Below, piece by piece: positions 13,818 to 21,774 of a stretch of 24,421 bases of DNA. A model generated the notes under the pieces. That model made no database searches, had not been told where the DNA came from, and was given only the letters and a program-made list of their open reading frames with translations. Position 1 is the stretch's first letter; every line of letters begins with the position of its first letter. This DNA comes from a virus, in IMG/VR virus record IMGVR_UViG_3300042463_000086, positions 1 through 24,421 of that record. One strand, written 5' to 3'. The translations under genes were made by a program, and so were the position numbers.

Positions 13818-16034
13818 TTATAACATTCCTAGCATGTATCTCTCTGCATTTTTAGTTGAGTCATCTGCATTCAGCATAATCTTAATGATTTCTGAATCAA
13901 CATGTTTAGGATGCACCCACCAGTCTTCATAAGCACTGGTTTCATCTGGAGCAATATTACTTGCAACAAGAACATACCCTTTAGATAGTAAATAGTTTCT
14001 TGATAAAGCTCTGTATGATTTTGTTACATCTGCATAGTAATCATGTTCAAATGTAATTACACCAAATGTACATTGCTCAAATGGAATCATCTTTAAGATC
14101 TCAAATGTTGTTTTTGGTGGCTCACAGTCTACCTGTAAATAATCAATGTGCCCTTTAAGTGTTGAATAGTTGTACAGTGTAGCATCTGTTTGTATTGCTT
14201 TATTTTTTCTAACAGCATTAAACTTAAGTACCTCTTCTTCTTTTATCTCTAAAGATGTACCGGTCCAACCAAATTCTTCTAGAAGAGCTGAGTTACTACC
14301 ATAGAATGGATCTGCTGCACCAATCTCAAAGTATGTACCATTTCTTTTACCATTAAGCATGGTAAGTATAAACATGTCTTGATAGGTTTGAGAATAGTTC
14401 TTCTCAATATTTTCAGATCCTGGAAACTTATATTTTAGTTGATCATGAAATCCTTTGTGGTATCTTAAGAAGGGGTCTGGTCCTGATCCTAGAGATGTAA
14501 TGTTAGTCTGTACTAATCTTTGGTAATAGTCTGCCATTATATGTGCATTATCAGCAAGTGTAAAAAACATATTTCTTGCTTCTTTACCTTTGCCAATCCA
14601 CCATGCAGAAACTGCTTTTTGAAACTCTAATTGATATTTACCAAGATAACCTATATTACTAGATATCTCTTTGGCATTATCTGCATACTGTAAGCCTATT
14701 ATAGCATATGAATATGCCTGAGCATAGTTCTTATGTTGCTCATGATACTCACTTATAAATAGATATGCTTCCGGTCTATCTGGTTTAAATGACACAGCAT
14801 TTAACCAAAGACCCAGTTCAGTAGTTCTTCTTCTACCAATTCTCTGTAAACATTTAGCAACCATTAGTAGAGCTTCATATACTAGATCATCATCTTTAGA
14901 AAACTCTGCAGTTCTAATATAGAATGACATTGCTGATGCAAGATGACCAGACTCATAATAGTGTTGAGCTAGATCATAGTTACATTTACCTGAGTAGGGA
15001 TTTGTAATAAATTTTTCTAATTTGTATGGTGTACTACCTTTAATATCTTGTTTAATAGCATCCTCTGGCAAACCACACATATTATTAAATACTGCAGATG
15101 GCAGTCTTAAAATAAAGGCTGTAGAGTCATGAAAACCAAATGGAATAATAAAGTCTTTACCATCATATGTTAAACCACAGGAGAACTCAATATTTGCAGT
15201 CATAAACTTAAATGCATCAGAGTGTGCAACTATGTTCCACTCCATGTCCCATATTATAAATCTATGATAGTACTGAGCATCTTTTTTTCCTTGTTCATTG
15301 TTCCAAAGGTTTACTTCATGAGTTAATGCAACACGGTATTCACCATATGTAATAACTTGTGATCCTCCTCTAATATCTCTTGGAAAAGTAACATCTTGTT
15401 CTACAATGTATACAGTTTCAGCACTAGCTTTTTTTAAATCAACTTTTACTACTTCTGTGGGATTAGTCCACTTAACATAGTGAAATGGCATATCTAGAAT
15501 AGGCATCCAGTTTTTCTCACAATATGAATATGTTGGTGGTTCTATTCTATGTCTTTCAATTTCAGTTGCACCAGAACTTAATTTAGATAGTTCCATTCTA
15601 CCTTCACCCGTAGTCTTAGTATCTCTCCTAACACCAGTAAGAAAGATATCATGCTTCCAGTAAACTATTCTTGCATCTTCAAGACCCACAAACTCCCAAA
15701 CAGGAGTTACATCTAAGTTAGACGTATCAACTTTTTTATACTGATCAATTGATAGATTATTTGGATCTAACTCACATAAATAGTTTGTAGTTCTAAGTGT
15801 AAGATCATCTTCAGGATTTAGATATGAGAGAGGACCCCACATTGTCTGGTATTTCTGATCTCCTTCACTATGATATAGTGCATATTGAACATGTCTCAGA
15901 TTAAGTAAGTATTTACCATCCATATAAAATACAGAAGGGTTAGTAAGTCCTAACCCCTCTGTTATATTTGATGGAATTGTTAAATAGTTAACTGATCCTC
16001 CGTTAGCTAATGCTAGTTGACATAAATTATTCAT
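13818..16034 (-). CDS. GH130-like beta-propeller, TPR-like and FkbM methyltransferase fusion
   Basis: This 738-residue fusion has three parts. Residues 1-320 resemble the five-bladed propeller of GH130/GH43-like glycan enzymes: GLEDARI at 117-123, EKNWMPI at 173-179, GGSQVI at 223-228, YHRFII at 256-261 and IEFSCGL at 282-288. Residues 354-450 are paired TPR-like helices (the pattern YDLAQHYYESGHLASAMSFY). From about residue 545 an FkbM-type S-adenosylmethionine methyltransferase shows FEIGAADP (569-576), SNSALLEEFGW (580-590), DYLQVDCEPP (631-640) and FEHDYY (662-667). FkbM enzymes usually methylate hydroxyls of sugars or polyketides. Between the fibre and lysis genes it probably works on a glycan of the virion or host. 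Propeller catalysis is unproven, and no signal peptide is visible. Confidence 0.75.
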   Translation of the reverse strand: MNNLCQLALANGGSVNYLTIPSNITEGLGLTNPSVFYMDGKYLLNLRHVQYALYHSEGDQKYQTMWGPLSYLNPEDDLTLRTTNYLCELDPNNLSIDQYKKVDTSNLDVTPVWEFVGLEDARIVYWKHDIFLTGVRRDTKTTGEGRMELSKLSSGATEIERHRIEPPTYSYCEKNWMPILDMPFHYVKWTNPTEVVKVDLKKASAETVYIVEQDVTFPRDIRGGSQVITYGEYRVALTHEVNLWNNEQGKKDAQYYHRFIIWDMEWNIVAHSDAFKFMTANIEFSCGLTYDGKDFIIPFGFHDSTAFILRLPSAVFNNMCGLPEDAIKQDIKGSTPYKLEKFITNPYSGKCNYDLAQHYYESGHLASAMSFYIRTAEFSKDDDLVYEALLMVAKCLQRIGRRRTTELGLWLNAVSFKPDRPEAYLFISEYHEQHKNYAQAYSYAIIGLQYADNAKEISSNIGYLGKYQLEFQKAVSAWWIGKGKEARNMFFTLADNAHIMADYYQRLVQTNITSLGSGPDPFLRYHKGFHDQLKYKFPGSENIEKNYSQTYQDMFILTMLNGKRNGTYFEIGAADPFYGSNSALLEEFGWTGTSLEIKEEEVLKFNAVRKNKAIQTDATLYNYSTLKGHIDYLQVDCEPPKTTFEILKMIPFEQCTFGVITFEHDYYADVTKSYRALSRNYLLSKGYVLVASNIAPDETSAYEDWWVHPKHVDSEIIKIMLNADDSTKNAERYMLGML

Positions 16035-16037
16035 ACT

Positions 16038-16058
16038 GTTGGTTTTCCAACAAATATA
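16038..16058 (-). promoter_or_regulatory. Putative promoter with a leader hairpin before the fusion gene
   Basis: On the minus strand TATATTTG (16051-16058), an exact match to TAnnTTTG, is followed by the perfect inverted repeat GTTGG-AAAA-CCAAC (16038-16051), then AGT and the ATG at 16034. The hairpin would lie at the very 5' end of the mRNA and could protect it. It also contains most of the AAAACCAACAGT leader shared with the scaffold gene. The distance from box to ATG is 16 nt. Confidence 0.55.
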
Positions 16059-16067
16059 AATAATATA

Positions 16068-19000
16068 TTATAGATCTCCCACTCTTGTCACACTAAATGC
16101 AGTAGGTGCACCTAGATCAGCTGGGAATGGAGCATTTGCACTTGGATTTATACGTGGTTGAATATAGAATGGTAATGAAGTAACTCTAACTAGGAAAGTA
16201 CTATTTTGTATTTGATTTGTATTAGTTCCAGTATATCTCATTAATCCAATAATTGTATTAAAAGTCCAAACTGTACCATTTGTAGATGTATACAAAGTTG
16301 TAGATGTTGTTGCATTACTACCCTGATCAAATAAATGCCATCTTACATTTACTATATAAACTCCAGTATATAAAAATTGTACTGCAGCATTAGCTGTTGA
16401 CAAGTTAGATGAAGTTAATGCAGCTCCAAAACTAAATACAGAGTTATTAAATGGAATTTGGTTATCAGTACCGTTTGTTAGGTTAAAATAACCAGAGGTC
16501 CAAGATAATTGAATATTACCATCTAACGGTCCTAATGTTCTAGCTACTTGTGCAATATTTGCAATGGCACTTGCACCAGATGGAAGAGGTGAACTTGCTG
16601 CAGCAAATCTAAGAGATAAATTTGTATTATCTACAGTAAATGCAAATTGAATTGTATCACCAGCATTAAATGCTTGTGTAATTTCAATTATAGTACTTTC
16701 ACTTGTAAGAGCTCCTACAGTTTGAAATGTAGTAGTTCCAACAACAGCAGTACCATTTACTTTTGCATAGAGAGCTCCAGTTGCAACATTAGTTGGATCA
16801 CCGTTTCTCCAATTAACTTCACATTGTATTTTATATACAGCAGCTTCATTTATTCTAAATGTGCCGGCTGTATAACTTACACTATTTGATCCGTAACTAT
16901 TTGAGAATAATATAATTACCTCTGTATTTATTGCACCTGCTGTTTGGTTACTTGTATCATATGCTCCATAGTAATACCCTACTACACCAGGATCTCCTTG
17001 AAGTCCTTGAATACCCTGGATGCCCTGTGTCCCAGTAATCCCTTGAATACCTTGAGCACCCACATTACCTATACCCTGAATACCTTGCAGACCTTGTGTT
17101 CCCTGAATACCAAAATCACCTTGAATTCCAGTAATGCCCTGAATACCCTGTGAACCAGTATTACCAGTTGCTCCAGTTGTGCCTTGTACTCCCGTAGCAC
17201 CTTGTATACCATCAATTCCCTGAATTCCTTGAATACCCTGAGCTCCAGTTGAACCAGAGGCACCTGCTAAACCTTGAGTACCTTGAGTACCTTGAAGGAT
17301 GTTTGCCACATTTTCAAGTTGCATTACAACGGCAAAACCATTAGTAGCCGCAATTGTTACACTTGTAGAACTTGCTTCCCAAACTGCTCTGATTTCTTGG
17401 TTTGAAGCAGTAATTTCAATAAGAGCTTCTGTTTCTAATACTGCCCTTGAATTTGCAGGAATAGTAGTTCTAATAGTCGCTTCACTAATAGCAGAAAAAC
17501 CACTTGCAATATTTATAAGAGCAGTTTCTGATGATACACTTGCATTAGAAACCTGAACTTGTAAATAAACTCTATACCAACCAAAGTTACTTGTTACAAC
17601 TCCTGAATTAGTTCCAAATAAACTTGATTGAGCAAAACCAGTGTTATTAATGAAACCACTATTAAACAGAATTATTTGACCTGTATTTGGTGCAACAGGT
17701 GTTAATGGGGTGTTTCGGTAAATAGTTGCAAAATATCCCAAAGTCCCTGCACCTTGAATTCCTTGAATTCCTTGGATACCTTGAGTTCCTGCTCCTGTAG
17801 TTCCTTGTGTTCCTTGAATTGCATATGTTACCTGGAAAGCATTTAAAATAATAGAAGGAACTGCAGGATATGGAGAAACTCCGGCATCATATTCTAATAT
17901 AATGTCAGTATTATTAACTGACCATGCAATTTCAATAAAATCTCCTGCATTTAGATCTAATAAAAAATCTAAAGAAGAAACTACAAAACGGTAATTAGAT
18001 TGAACTACATATTTAGTAGCACTATCTGCAACATCTGCACCATTTTTTCTTAACCATACAAAAAAGTTATCTCCACCACCCGAACTGATTTTGTCAAGTT
18101 GAATGGAAAAATTTAAAGCATATCTACCTGTATTTGCAAAAGTAACTTGTGAATTAGAAACTACACTAATACCATTACTTAATGATGTATTATTAAATGT
18201 TGCAACTGTCAATGTATTAATTGCAAGAGCATTTTGGTCTTGAGTAGAATAAAATGAACCATAATATCCAACTGCACCACCTGCACCTGTTGCTCCAGTA
18301 AGACCTTGGATTCCTTGTAATCCTTGGATACCTATAGCTCCCTGAGTGCCGGTAGCTCCTTGAATACCAGTATTTCCTGTTGATCCTTGACTACCCGTTA
18401 AACCTTGTAATCCTTCTGTACCTTGAATTCCTTGAACACCTTGTGATCCAGTGTTTCCTGTTGCACCAGTTGTTCCCTGGATGCCTTGTATTCCTGTTCC
18501 TGTTGCCCCTTGTAAACCATCAGTTCCTTGCACACCCTGGATTCCTTGGATCCCCTGAATACCAGCTCCAGTTATACCTTGTGTTCCTATTTGTCCTTGT
18601 ATGCCTTGGATACCCTGAGTTCCCTGAATTCCTTGTGCAGCAAATGCACCATCTAAGCCCTGTAGGCCTTGAGTACCTTGTATACCTAATAAACCTTGGA
18701 TACCTTGTATCCCTTGAGATACATAGGCAACATTAATCATGTTTATTACAACGGAGTAACCTAATATATTTAATATTGCTGGATTTAATACAAGACTAAG
18801 AGAAGTTGTTCTCCAATAAAAGTTTACTCTATCACCGGCATTTAAGTTGAGAATAACATCAAATTCAGTTGAAGCAAAGTCCCCCGCTTCAATATTTGAA
18901 ATGTTATTTACAGAAGCTGTTACAAAAGTTCCATTTACGGCACAAGCAATAGCAATATCTTCAGATGTAGCAGATCCATTATTACTATGAAATCTAGCAT

Positions 19001-19262
19001 TTACTTTATATCTACCGGCCTCAGTTACTTGTAAAGCATCATTTGTTCCACCAAAATTAACTAAGTTAATAGCATTTGCTTGATCAAGTGTAAAATTTTG
19101 TACTAATTGATTTGTGTTTATAGCACTAGCTGCTACATTTCCAGTAATATATATTTGGGCAAATAAGCCTTGTGATCCTGTACCAGCAGTGCCTTGGATA
19201 CCTTGGATCCCTTGGACACCAATACCTCCACCACCACCACCTAAATTAATTTCAGTTGACAT
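16068..19262 (-). CDS. Giant collagen-like fibre with five beta-sandwich modules
   Basis: This 1064-residue protein begins MSTEINLGGGGGG. Gly-X-Gln collagen runs (GIQGIQGTQG type) lie at about residues 17-32, 183-330, 482-507 and 657-760. They separate globular beta-rich modules at about 33-180, 331-481, 508-656, 761-909 and 911-1064. The modules share motifs such as AINTxxxxxF and G-x-Y, as in C1q/TNF- or BclA-type trimeric heads, so they are internal paralogs. Collagen runs assemble as triple helices, so the protein is probably a trimeric tail or head fibre, the terminal modules binding receptors or glycans. The product has no signal peptide. Phage collagen repeats usually lack hydroxyproline, and here Gln dominates the Y position. 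Assignment to a specific virion structure is not possible. Confidence 0.8.
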   Translation of the reverse strand: MSTEINLGGGGGGIGVQGIQGIQGTAGTGSQGLFAQIYITGNVAASAINTNQLVQNFTLDQANAINLVNFGGTNDALQVTEAGRYKVNARFHSNNGSATSEDIAIACAVNGTFVTASVNNISNIEAGDFASTEFDVILNLNAGDRVNFYWRTTSLSLVLNPAILNILGYSVVINMINVAYVSQGIQGIQGLLGIQGTQGLQGLDGAFAAQGIQGTQGIQGIQGQIGTQGITGAGIQGIQGIQGVQGTDGLQGATGTGIQGIQGTTGATGNTGSQGVQGIQGTEGLQGLTGSQGSTGNTGIQGATGTQGAIGIQGLQGIQGLTGATGAGGAVGYYGSFYSTQDQNALAINTLTVATFNNTSLSNGISVVSNSQVTFANTGRYALNFSIQLDKISSGGGDNFFVWLRKNGADVADSATKYVVQSNYRFVVSSLDFLLDLNAGDFIEIAWSVNNTDIILEYDAGVSPYPAVPSIILNAFQVTYAIQGTQGTTGAGTQGIQGIQGIQGAGTLGYFATIYRNTPLTPVAPNTGQIILFNSGFINNTGFAQSSLFGTNSGVVTSNFGWYRVYLQVQVSNASVSSETALINIASGFSAISEATIRTTIPANSRAVLETEALIEITASNQEIRAVWEASSTSVTIAATNGFAVVMQLENVANILQGTQGTQGLAGASGSTGAQGIQGIQGIDGIQGATGVQGTTGATGNTGSQGIQGITGIQGDFGIQGTQGLQGIQGIGNVGAQGIQGITGTQGIQGIQGLQGDPGVVGYYYGAYDTSNQTAGAINTEVIILFSNSYGSNSVSYTAGTFRINEAAVYKIQCEVNWRNGDPTNVATGALYAKVNGTAVVGTTTFQTVGALTSESTIIEITQAFNAGDTIQFAFTVDNTNLSLRFAAASSPLPSGASAIANIAQVARTLGPLDGNIQLSWTSGYFNLTNGTDNQIPFNNSVFSFGAALTSSNLSTANAAVQFLYTGVYIVNVRWHLFDQGSNATTSTTLYTSTNGTVWTFNTIIGLMRYTGTNTNQIQNSTFLVRVTSLPFYIQPRINPSANAPFPADLGAPTAFSVTRVGDL
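16983..17294 (-). repeat. Collagen-coding repeat block 3
   Basis: These are imperfect 9-nt-unit repeats coding Gly-X-Y triplets (residues about 657-760), mostly Gly-Ile-Gln and Gly-Thr-Gln with Gly-Ala-Thr stretches. Codon-level variation keeps them from being identical, but short exact words recur and could recombine. The block precedes the fourth beta module. Confidence 0.85.
17742..17819 (-). repeat. Collagen-coding repeat block 2, short
   Basis: A short run of about 26 residues (482-507) of Gly-X-Y triplets forms the linker between the second and third beta modules. It is much shorter than the other two large blocks, so the modules are spaced unevenly along the fibre. Confidence 0.8.
18273..18716 (-). 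repeat. Collagen-coding repeat block 1, longest
   Basis: The longest collagen block spans about 148 residues (183-330) with triplets such as GIQ, GTQ, GLQ and GAT. One break, DGAFAAQ near residue 204, interrupts the Gly phase and could be a kink. It separates the first and second beta modules. Confidence 0.85.
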
Positions 19263-19293
19263 AATAATAGTCTTTAGTAATTTCTATACTTTA

Positions 19294-19301
19294 CAAATAT
19301 A
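19294..19301 (-). promoter_or_regulatory. Putative promoter for the giant fibre gene
   Basis: TATATTTG on the minus strand, preceded by TG, matches the Bacteroidota -7 element TAnnTTTG exactly. It ends 31 nt upstream of the ATG at 19262, in the only gap between the two virion genes. No clear -33 TTTG is seen. Confidence 0.55.
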
Positions 19302-19307
19302 CACCTA

Positions 19308-19661
19308 TTAGGAAAGATATATGATAAGGAAGTCTGTTCCTGTAGCATCATAATCAATTGTATCTAGTGTATTATTAAGAGTTCCTGCATCAAAGTTAAT
19401 AGTCTCAAATGGTTTAAGGGTAACACCTTTTACTGTACCATTTGCTGCTCCTACATTACCAAATGATACACTATATTTACCAGCAGATACTGATCCCGCA
19501 GCAGTAGTTCTAATTACATTAGTTGTTCTAACCTGTGGATTTATACTAATAGTGACTCCAGTAATAGCAGTTATTAGATCTGTAATTCCTTTAAGAACTC
19601 TATACTGAAAGGAGAAATTATTCTTTTTATCTCCGTATGAATTTATATTGCCTACTGACAT
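19308..19661 (-). CDS. Small virion-like beta protein
   Basis: This 117-residue protein starts at ATG 19661. The N-terminus has GDKKNNFSFQYRVLKGITDL. The rest is Thr-, Val-, Gly- and Asn-rich with alternating hydrophobic residues, which suggests a beta-sandwich (for example GKYSVSFGNVGAANGTVKGV, TLKPFETINFDAGTL). There is no membrane helix or signal. Similar short beta proteins sit beside fibres in many large Bacteroidota phages and are likely structural. It heads the unit containing the giant fibre, downstream of a terminator and a promoter motif. It resembles 23366-23677 only in general composition. Confidence 0.7.
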   Translation of the reverse strand: MSVGNINSYGDKKNNFSFQYRVLKGITDLITAITGVTISINPQVRTTNVIRTTAAGSVSAGKYSVSFGNVGAANGTVKGVTLKPFETINFDAGTLNNTLDTIDYDATGTDFLIIYLS

Positions 19662-19678
19662 GATTTATGTATTTAATG

Positions 19679-19704
19679 TATAGTATACTATAATATACAA
19701 AAAA
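19679..19704 (-). promoter_or_regulatory. Putative promoter with an adjacent perfect palindrome
   Basis: The minus strand reads TTTTTTGTATATTATA (19689-19704), then GTATACTATA. TATAGTATACTATA (19679-19692) is a perfect 14-bp palindrome overlapping the motif's end. The site lies 18-43 nt upstream of the ATG at 19661 and directly downstream of a terminator. The palindrome could be an operator. Confidence 0.55.
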
Positions 19705-19711
19705 TATTTTT

Positions 19712-19746
19712 TAAAAACAAGAAAGCCTCAAGTTATCTTAAGGCTT
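19712..19746 (-). terminator. Rho-independent terminator after the adhesin unit
   Basis: In minus-strand RNA the arms AAGCCUUAAG and CUUGAGGCUU (19723-19746) form a 10-bp stem with one U-G wobble and an AUAA loop. A U-rich tract follows at 19712-19722. It lies 15 nt after the stop of the 19761-19961 gene. Confidence 0.85.
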
Positions 19747-19760
19747 TGAATTTGTTTAGT

Positions 19761-19961
19761 TTACTCCTCTGGTAGAGGGGGTTGACTTAGTTCTTCTAAA
19801 TTTGGATCAATAAACTCTTGATTATAACTTGCCAATGCTGCAACTAGATCTTCTTTTGTTTCAAAGTAATCTAACTTTGGTTGTCCAGTTGTTACATTTG
19901 CTCCTTCAAATAGTTCACCATAGTGAAAAACATCAGTCTCATTTGTTGCTAAATACCACAT
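19761..19961 (-). CDS. Small acidic protein downstream of the adhesin
   Basis: This 66-residue protein has start ATG 19961 and is the last gene before a terminator. It begins MWYLATNETDVFHYGELFEG, which looks beta-rich. It continues with a Glu- and Leu-rich helix (FETKEDLVAALASYNQEF) and an acidic, Pro-rich tail. Small acidic genes next to fibre or adhesin genes are sometimes tail-fibre chaperones, but nothing here proves this. It has no membrane segment or known motif. Confidence 0.65.
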   Translation of the reverse strand: MWYLATNETDVFHYGELFEGANVTTGQPKLDYFETKEDLVAALASYNQEFIDPNLEELSQPPLPEE

Positions 19962-19971
19962 AATATATTTT

Positions 19972-21336
19972 TTACGGTTGTTCTCCTAAGTCTACAATTG
20001 TCCAGTTATTTGGTGCTGATGTAAGAACTGCTCTTGCGGCAGCAGCAGCTGGACTATAAAACTGATTTACTCTTATTGGAACATTTGGTTTTACTGGTTG
20101 TGCAGCTAAGCTAATTAAGAAGTCTGAGTAGTTTTGTTTACTAAATGCAATAGTTAAATAAAGCGGATCACTATTGTACATAAAGTTAGTCATATTAGTT
20201 ACAAGAGGTATCTGCCAATTGTTTAGTGGATGACTATATGCAACAGCTCCTTGCATCATTCTATCCATATTAGTAACCTTTCTAACATCCCAATTATTTA
20301 ATGAATAATTAAATGATGGGGCTTGGAACATATAACTCATGTTAGTTACATTACTAGTATCCCAATTACTAATAGGTTGATTAAATATGCCCTGCCCTGA
20401 AAATGCAATTGACATATTTGTCATCTTAGATGTATTCCAATTTTTTATGGAATCTGATCCTGCATTATTAAAGTTACCAGCTATAATAGAAGTTGCACCA
20501 AAAGCAGCAATATTACATGTCATAAAGAAGCCCATGTCAGTTACATTAGATACATCCCATAATCCAATTTCTTGATCAAAGAATCTTTGGACATAGAGCA
20601 TTGCATTCATATTATTAACCTTACTCATGTCCCAATTTTTAATTGAACTTGAACCACCATTATTAAATGATCCATAAGGTACAATTGTAGTACTACCTCT
20701 AAACATTACAGCAGTATCTGTAGCTCTAGACATATTCCAGTTACCTACATTATCATTAAAGTTCACAGCTTCTCTAAAAAAGTTTCTGAACCAAGTAACT
20801 TTAGATACATCCCATTTATTTACACCTGGAATAGTTACTAATCCGGTACATTCTCTAAGGAATCCTGTAACTTGTGTGCAGTTCTTAAAGTTTGGATAGT
20901 CTTGTAAACCGTTTAATGTAAGGTTTGTACATTGGTAAAATGCTCCTGCTATTAATGTTGTAGTAGAAAATGTTACAAACTCAAGACACCCAAACTGAGT
21001 AATTGATGTAAGTTTTCTTCTATCCCCAACAACACCTGCAGGACTTACCTGATTTTGACCTGAAAAGTCCCATCCCTTAATAAAACCAGTAATAGTAACT
21101 GTATATGTTCCTGGTGCAGCATAGGTATGTGTTACTTCTGCTTGATTCCAAGTAGTAATATTATCTGAAGTATTATCACCCCAGTTTACGGTAAACTTAT
21201 ATATACCTGTTGAGAGAAGAGGTAATCTAATCTGATTATTTGCTGTAGAACCAGTATATGTTATAGCCGTATTCCATGTTGAGATAAACGGCTTTGCAGG
21301 TATCTTTAACCTGGATGATTGATACGCTCTTGACAT
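19972..21336 (-). CDS. PKD plus BspA-like (DUF285) adhesin
   Basis: This protein has 454 residues. Residues 45-85 contain a PKD-type beta domain (FTVNWGDNT ... HTYAAPGTYTVTITG). From about residue 170 come about eight repeats with the core NWDxSxVTxM (for example NWDTSNVTNMSYMF at 324-337), typical of the DUF285/BspA-like surface-protein family. A C-terminal segment of about 60 residues (YLTIAFSKQNYSDFL onwards) probably forms the end cap. BspA-like repeats are best known from bacterial surface adhesins, so in this phage they probably form a receptor- or glycan-binding fibre. The N-terminal 30 residues lack a signal peptide, as expected for a virion protein. Neighbouring genes encode other appendage-like proteins. 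Confidence 0.8.
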   Translation of the reverse strand: MSRAYQSSRLKIPAKPFISTWNTAITYTGSTANNQIRLPLLSTGIYKFTVNWGDNTSDNITTWNQAEVTHTYAAPGTYTVTITGFIKGWDFSGQNQVSPAGVVGDRRKLTSITQFGCLEFVTFSTTTLIAGAFYQCTNLTLNGLQDYPNFKNCTQVTGFLRECTGLVTIPGVNKWDVSKVTWFRNFFREAVNFNDNVGNWNMSRATDTAVMFRGSTTIVPYGSFNNGGSSSIKNWDMSKVNNMNAMLYVQRFFDQEIGLWDVSNVTDMGFFMTCNIAAFGATSIIAGNFNNAGSDSIKNWNTSKMTNMSIAFSGQGIFNQPISNWDTSNVTNMSYMFQAPSFNYSLNNWDVRKVTNMDRMMQGAVAYSHPLNNWQIPLVTNMTNFMYNSDPLYLTIAFSKQNYSDFLISLAAQPVKPNVPIRVNQFYSPAAAAARAVLTSAPNNWTIVDLGEQP

Positions 21337-21346
21337 GATCTAGATG

Positions 21347-21772
21347 TTATTGTGTAACCCAGTATTCTACTCTTGTTCCACCACACCATTCAGCATAGAT
21401 AATATTAAGTACACCTGGTACATAAATACCACCACCTACTAATACCCATCCTATAGGCATTGACGGTGCAATAAGACTATTATGGTAGATCTTTTGTACA
21501 ATACCTAACTTAGCATTAGTAAGATCATTGGTAATATTACCTGTCCCGGGAGTTGTAGCAGTATTAAAAATCTTCTGAATCTGAAAATCAATTAATAAAC
21601 CACTTGACTGCTGAGCACTTGTCAGATCTGAAACTTGAATTGCTGTAGGTTGATAGATACCAGGAGTTCTTGGATCTCTTACACCAAGAGCAACAAGATC
21701 ATCTGGAGCTGCTGTAGTTCTAACCCTTCTGCTTACAATAAGGTTAAAAAAATTGGTGAGATTATTTAACAT
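21347..21772 (-). CDS. Small appendage protein with shared N-terminal domain, paralog A
   Basis: This 141-residue protein has start ATG 21772, 2 nt after the previous stop. Residues about 17-50 (VRTTAAPDDLVALGVRDPRT, then GIYQPTAIQVSDL) match the same region of the next protein upstream (21775-22245), so the two share a domain. The C-terminal half is unrelated, with NDLTNAKLGIVQKIYHN and a Trp/Gly-rich end. A common N-terminal anchor with different C-terminal heads is typical of phage fibre or baseplate proteins docking at one site. It has no signal or membrane segment and no enzymatic motif. Confidence 0.7.
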   Translation of the reverse strand: MLNNLTNFFNLIVSRRVRTTAAPDDLVALGVRDPRTPGIYQPTAIQVSDLTSAQQSSGLLIDFQIQKIFNTATTPGTGNITNDLTNAKLGIVQKIYHNSLIAPSMPIGWVLVGGGIYVPGVLNIIYAEWCGGTRVEYWVTQ

Positions 21773-21774
21773 GA

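Noticed and set aside
17069-17263. Tandem short repeats that could suggest CRISPR or a satellite
   Set aside because: The units are 9-nt Gly-X-Y codons in frame with a collagen protein. There are no identical direct repeats with unique spacers.
18380-18736. Plus-strand open frame of 118 codons
   Set aside because: It is the complement of the collagen repeats. The regular codon pattern keeps stops out of other frames, so it is a shadow.
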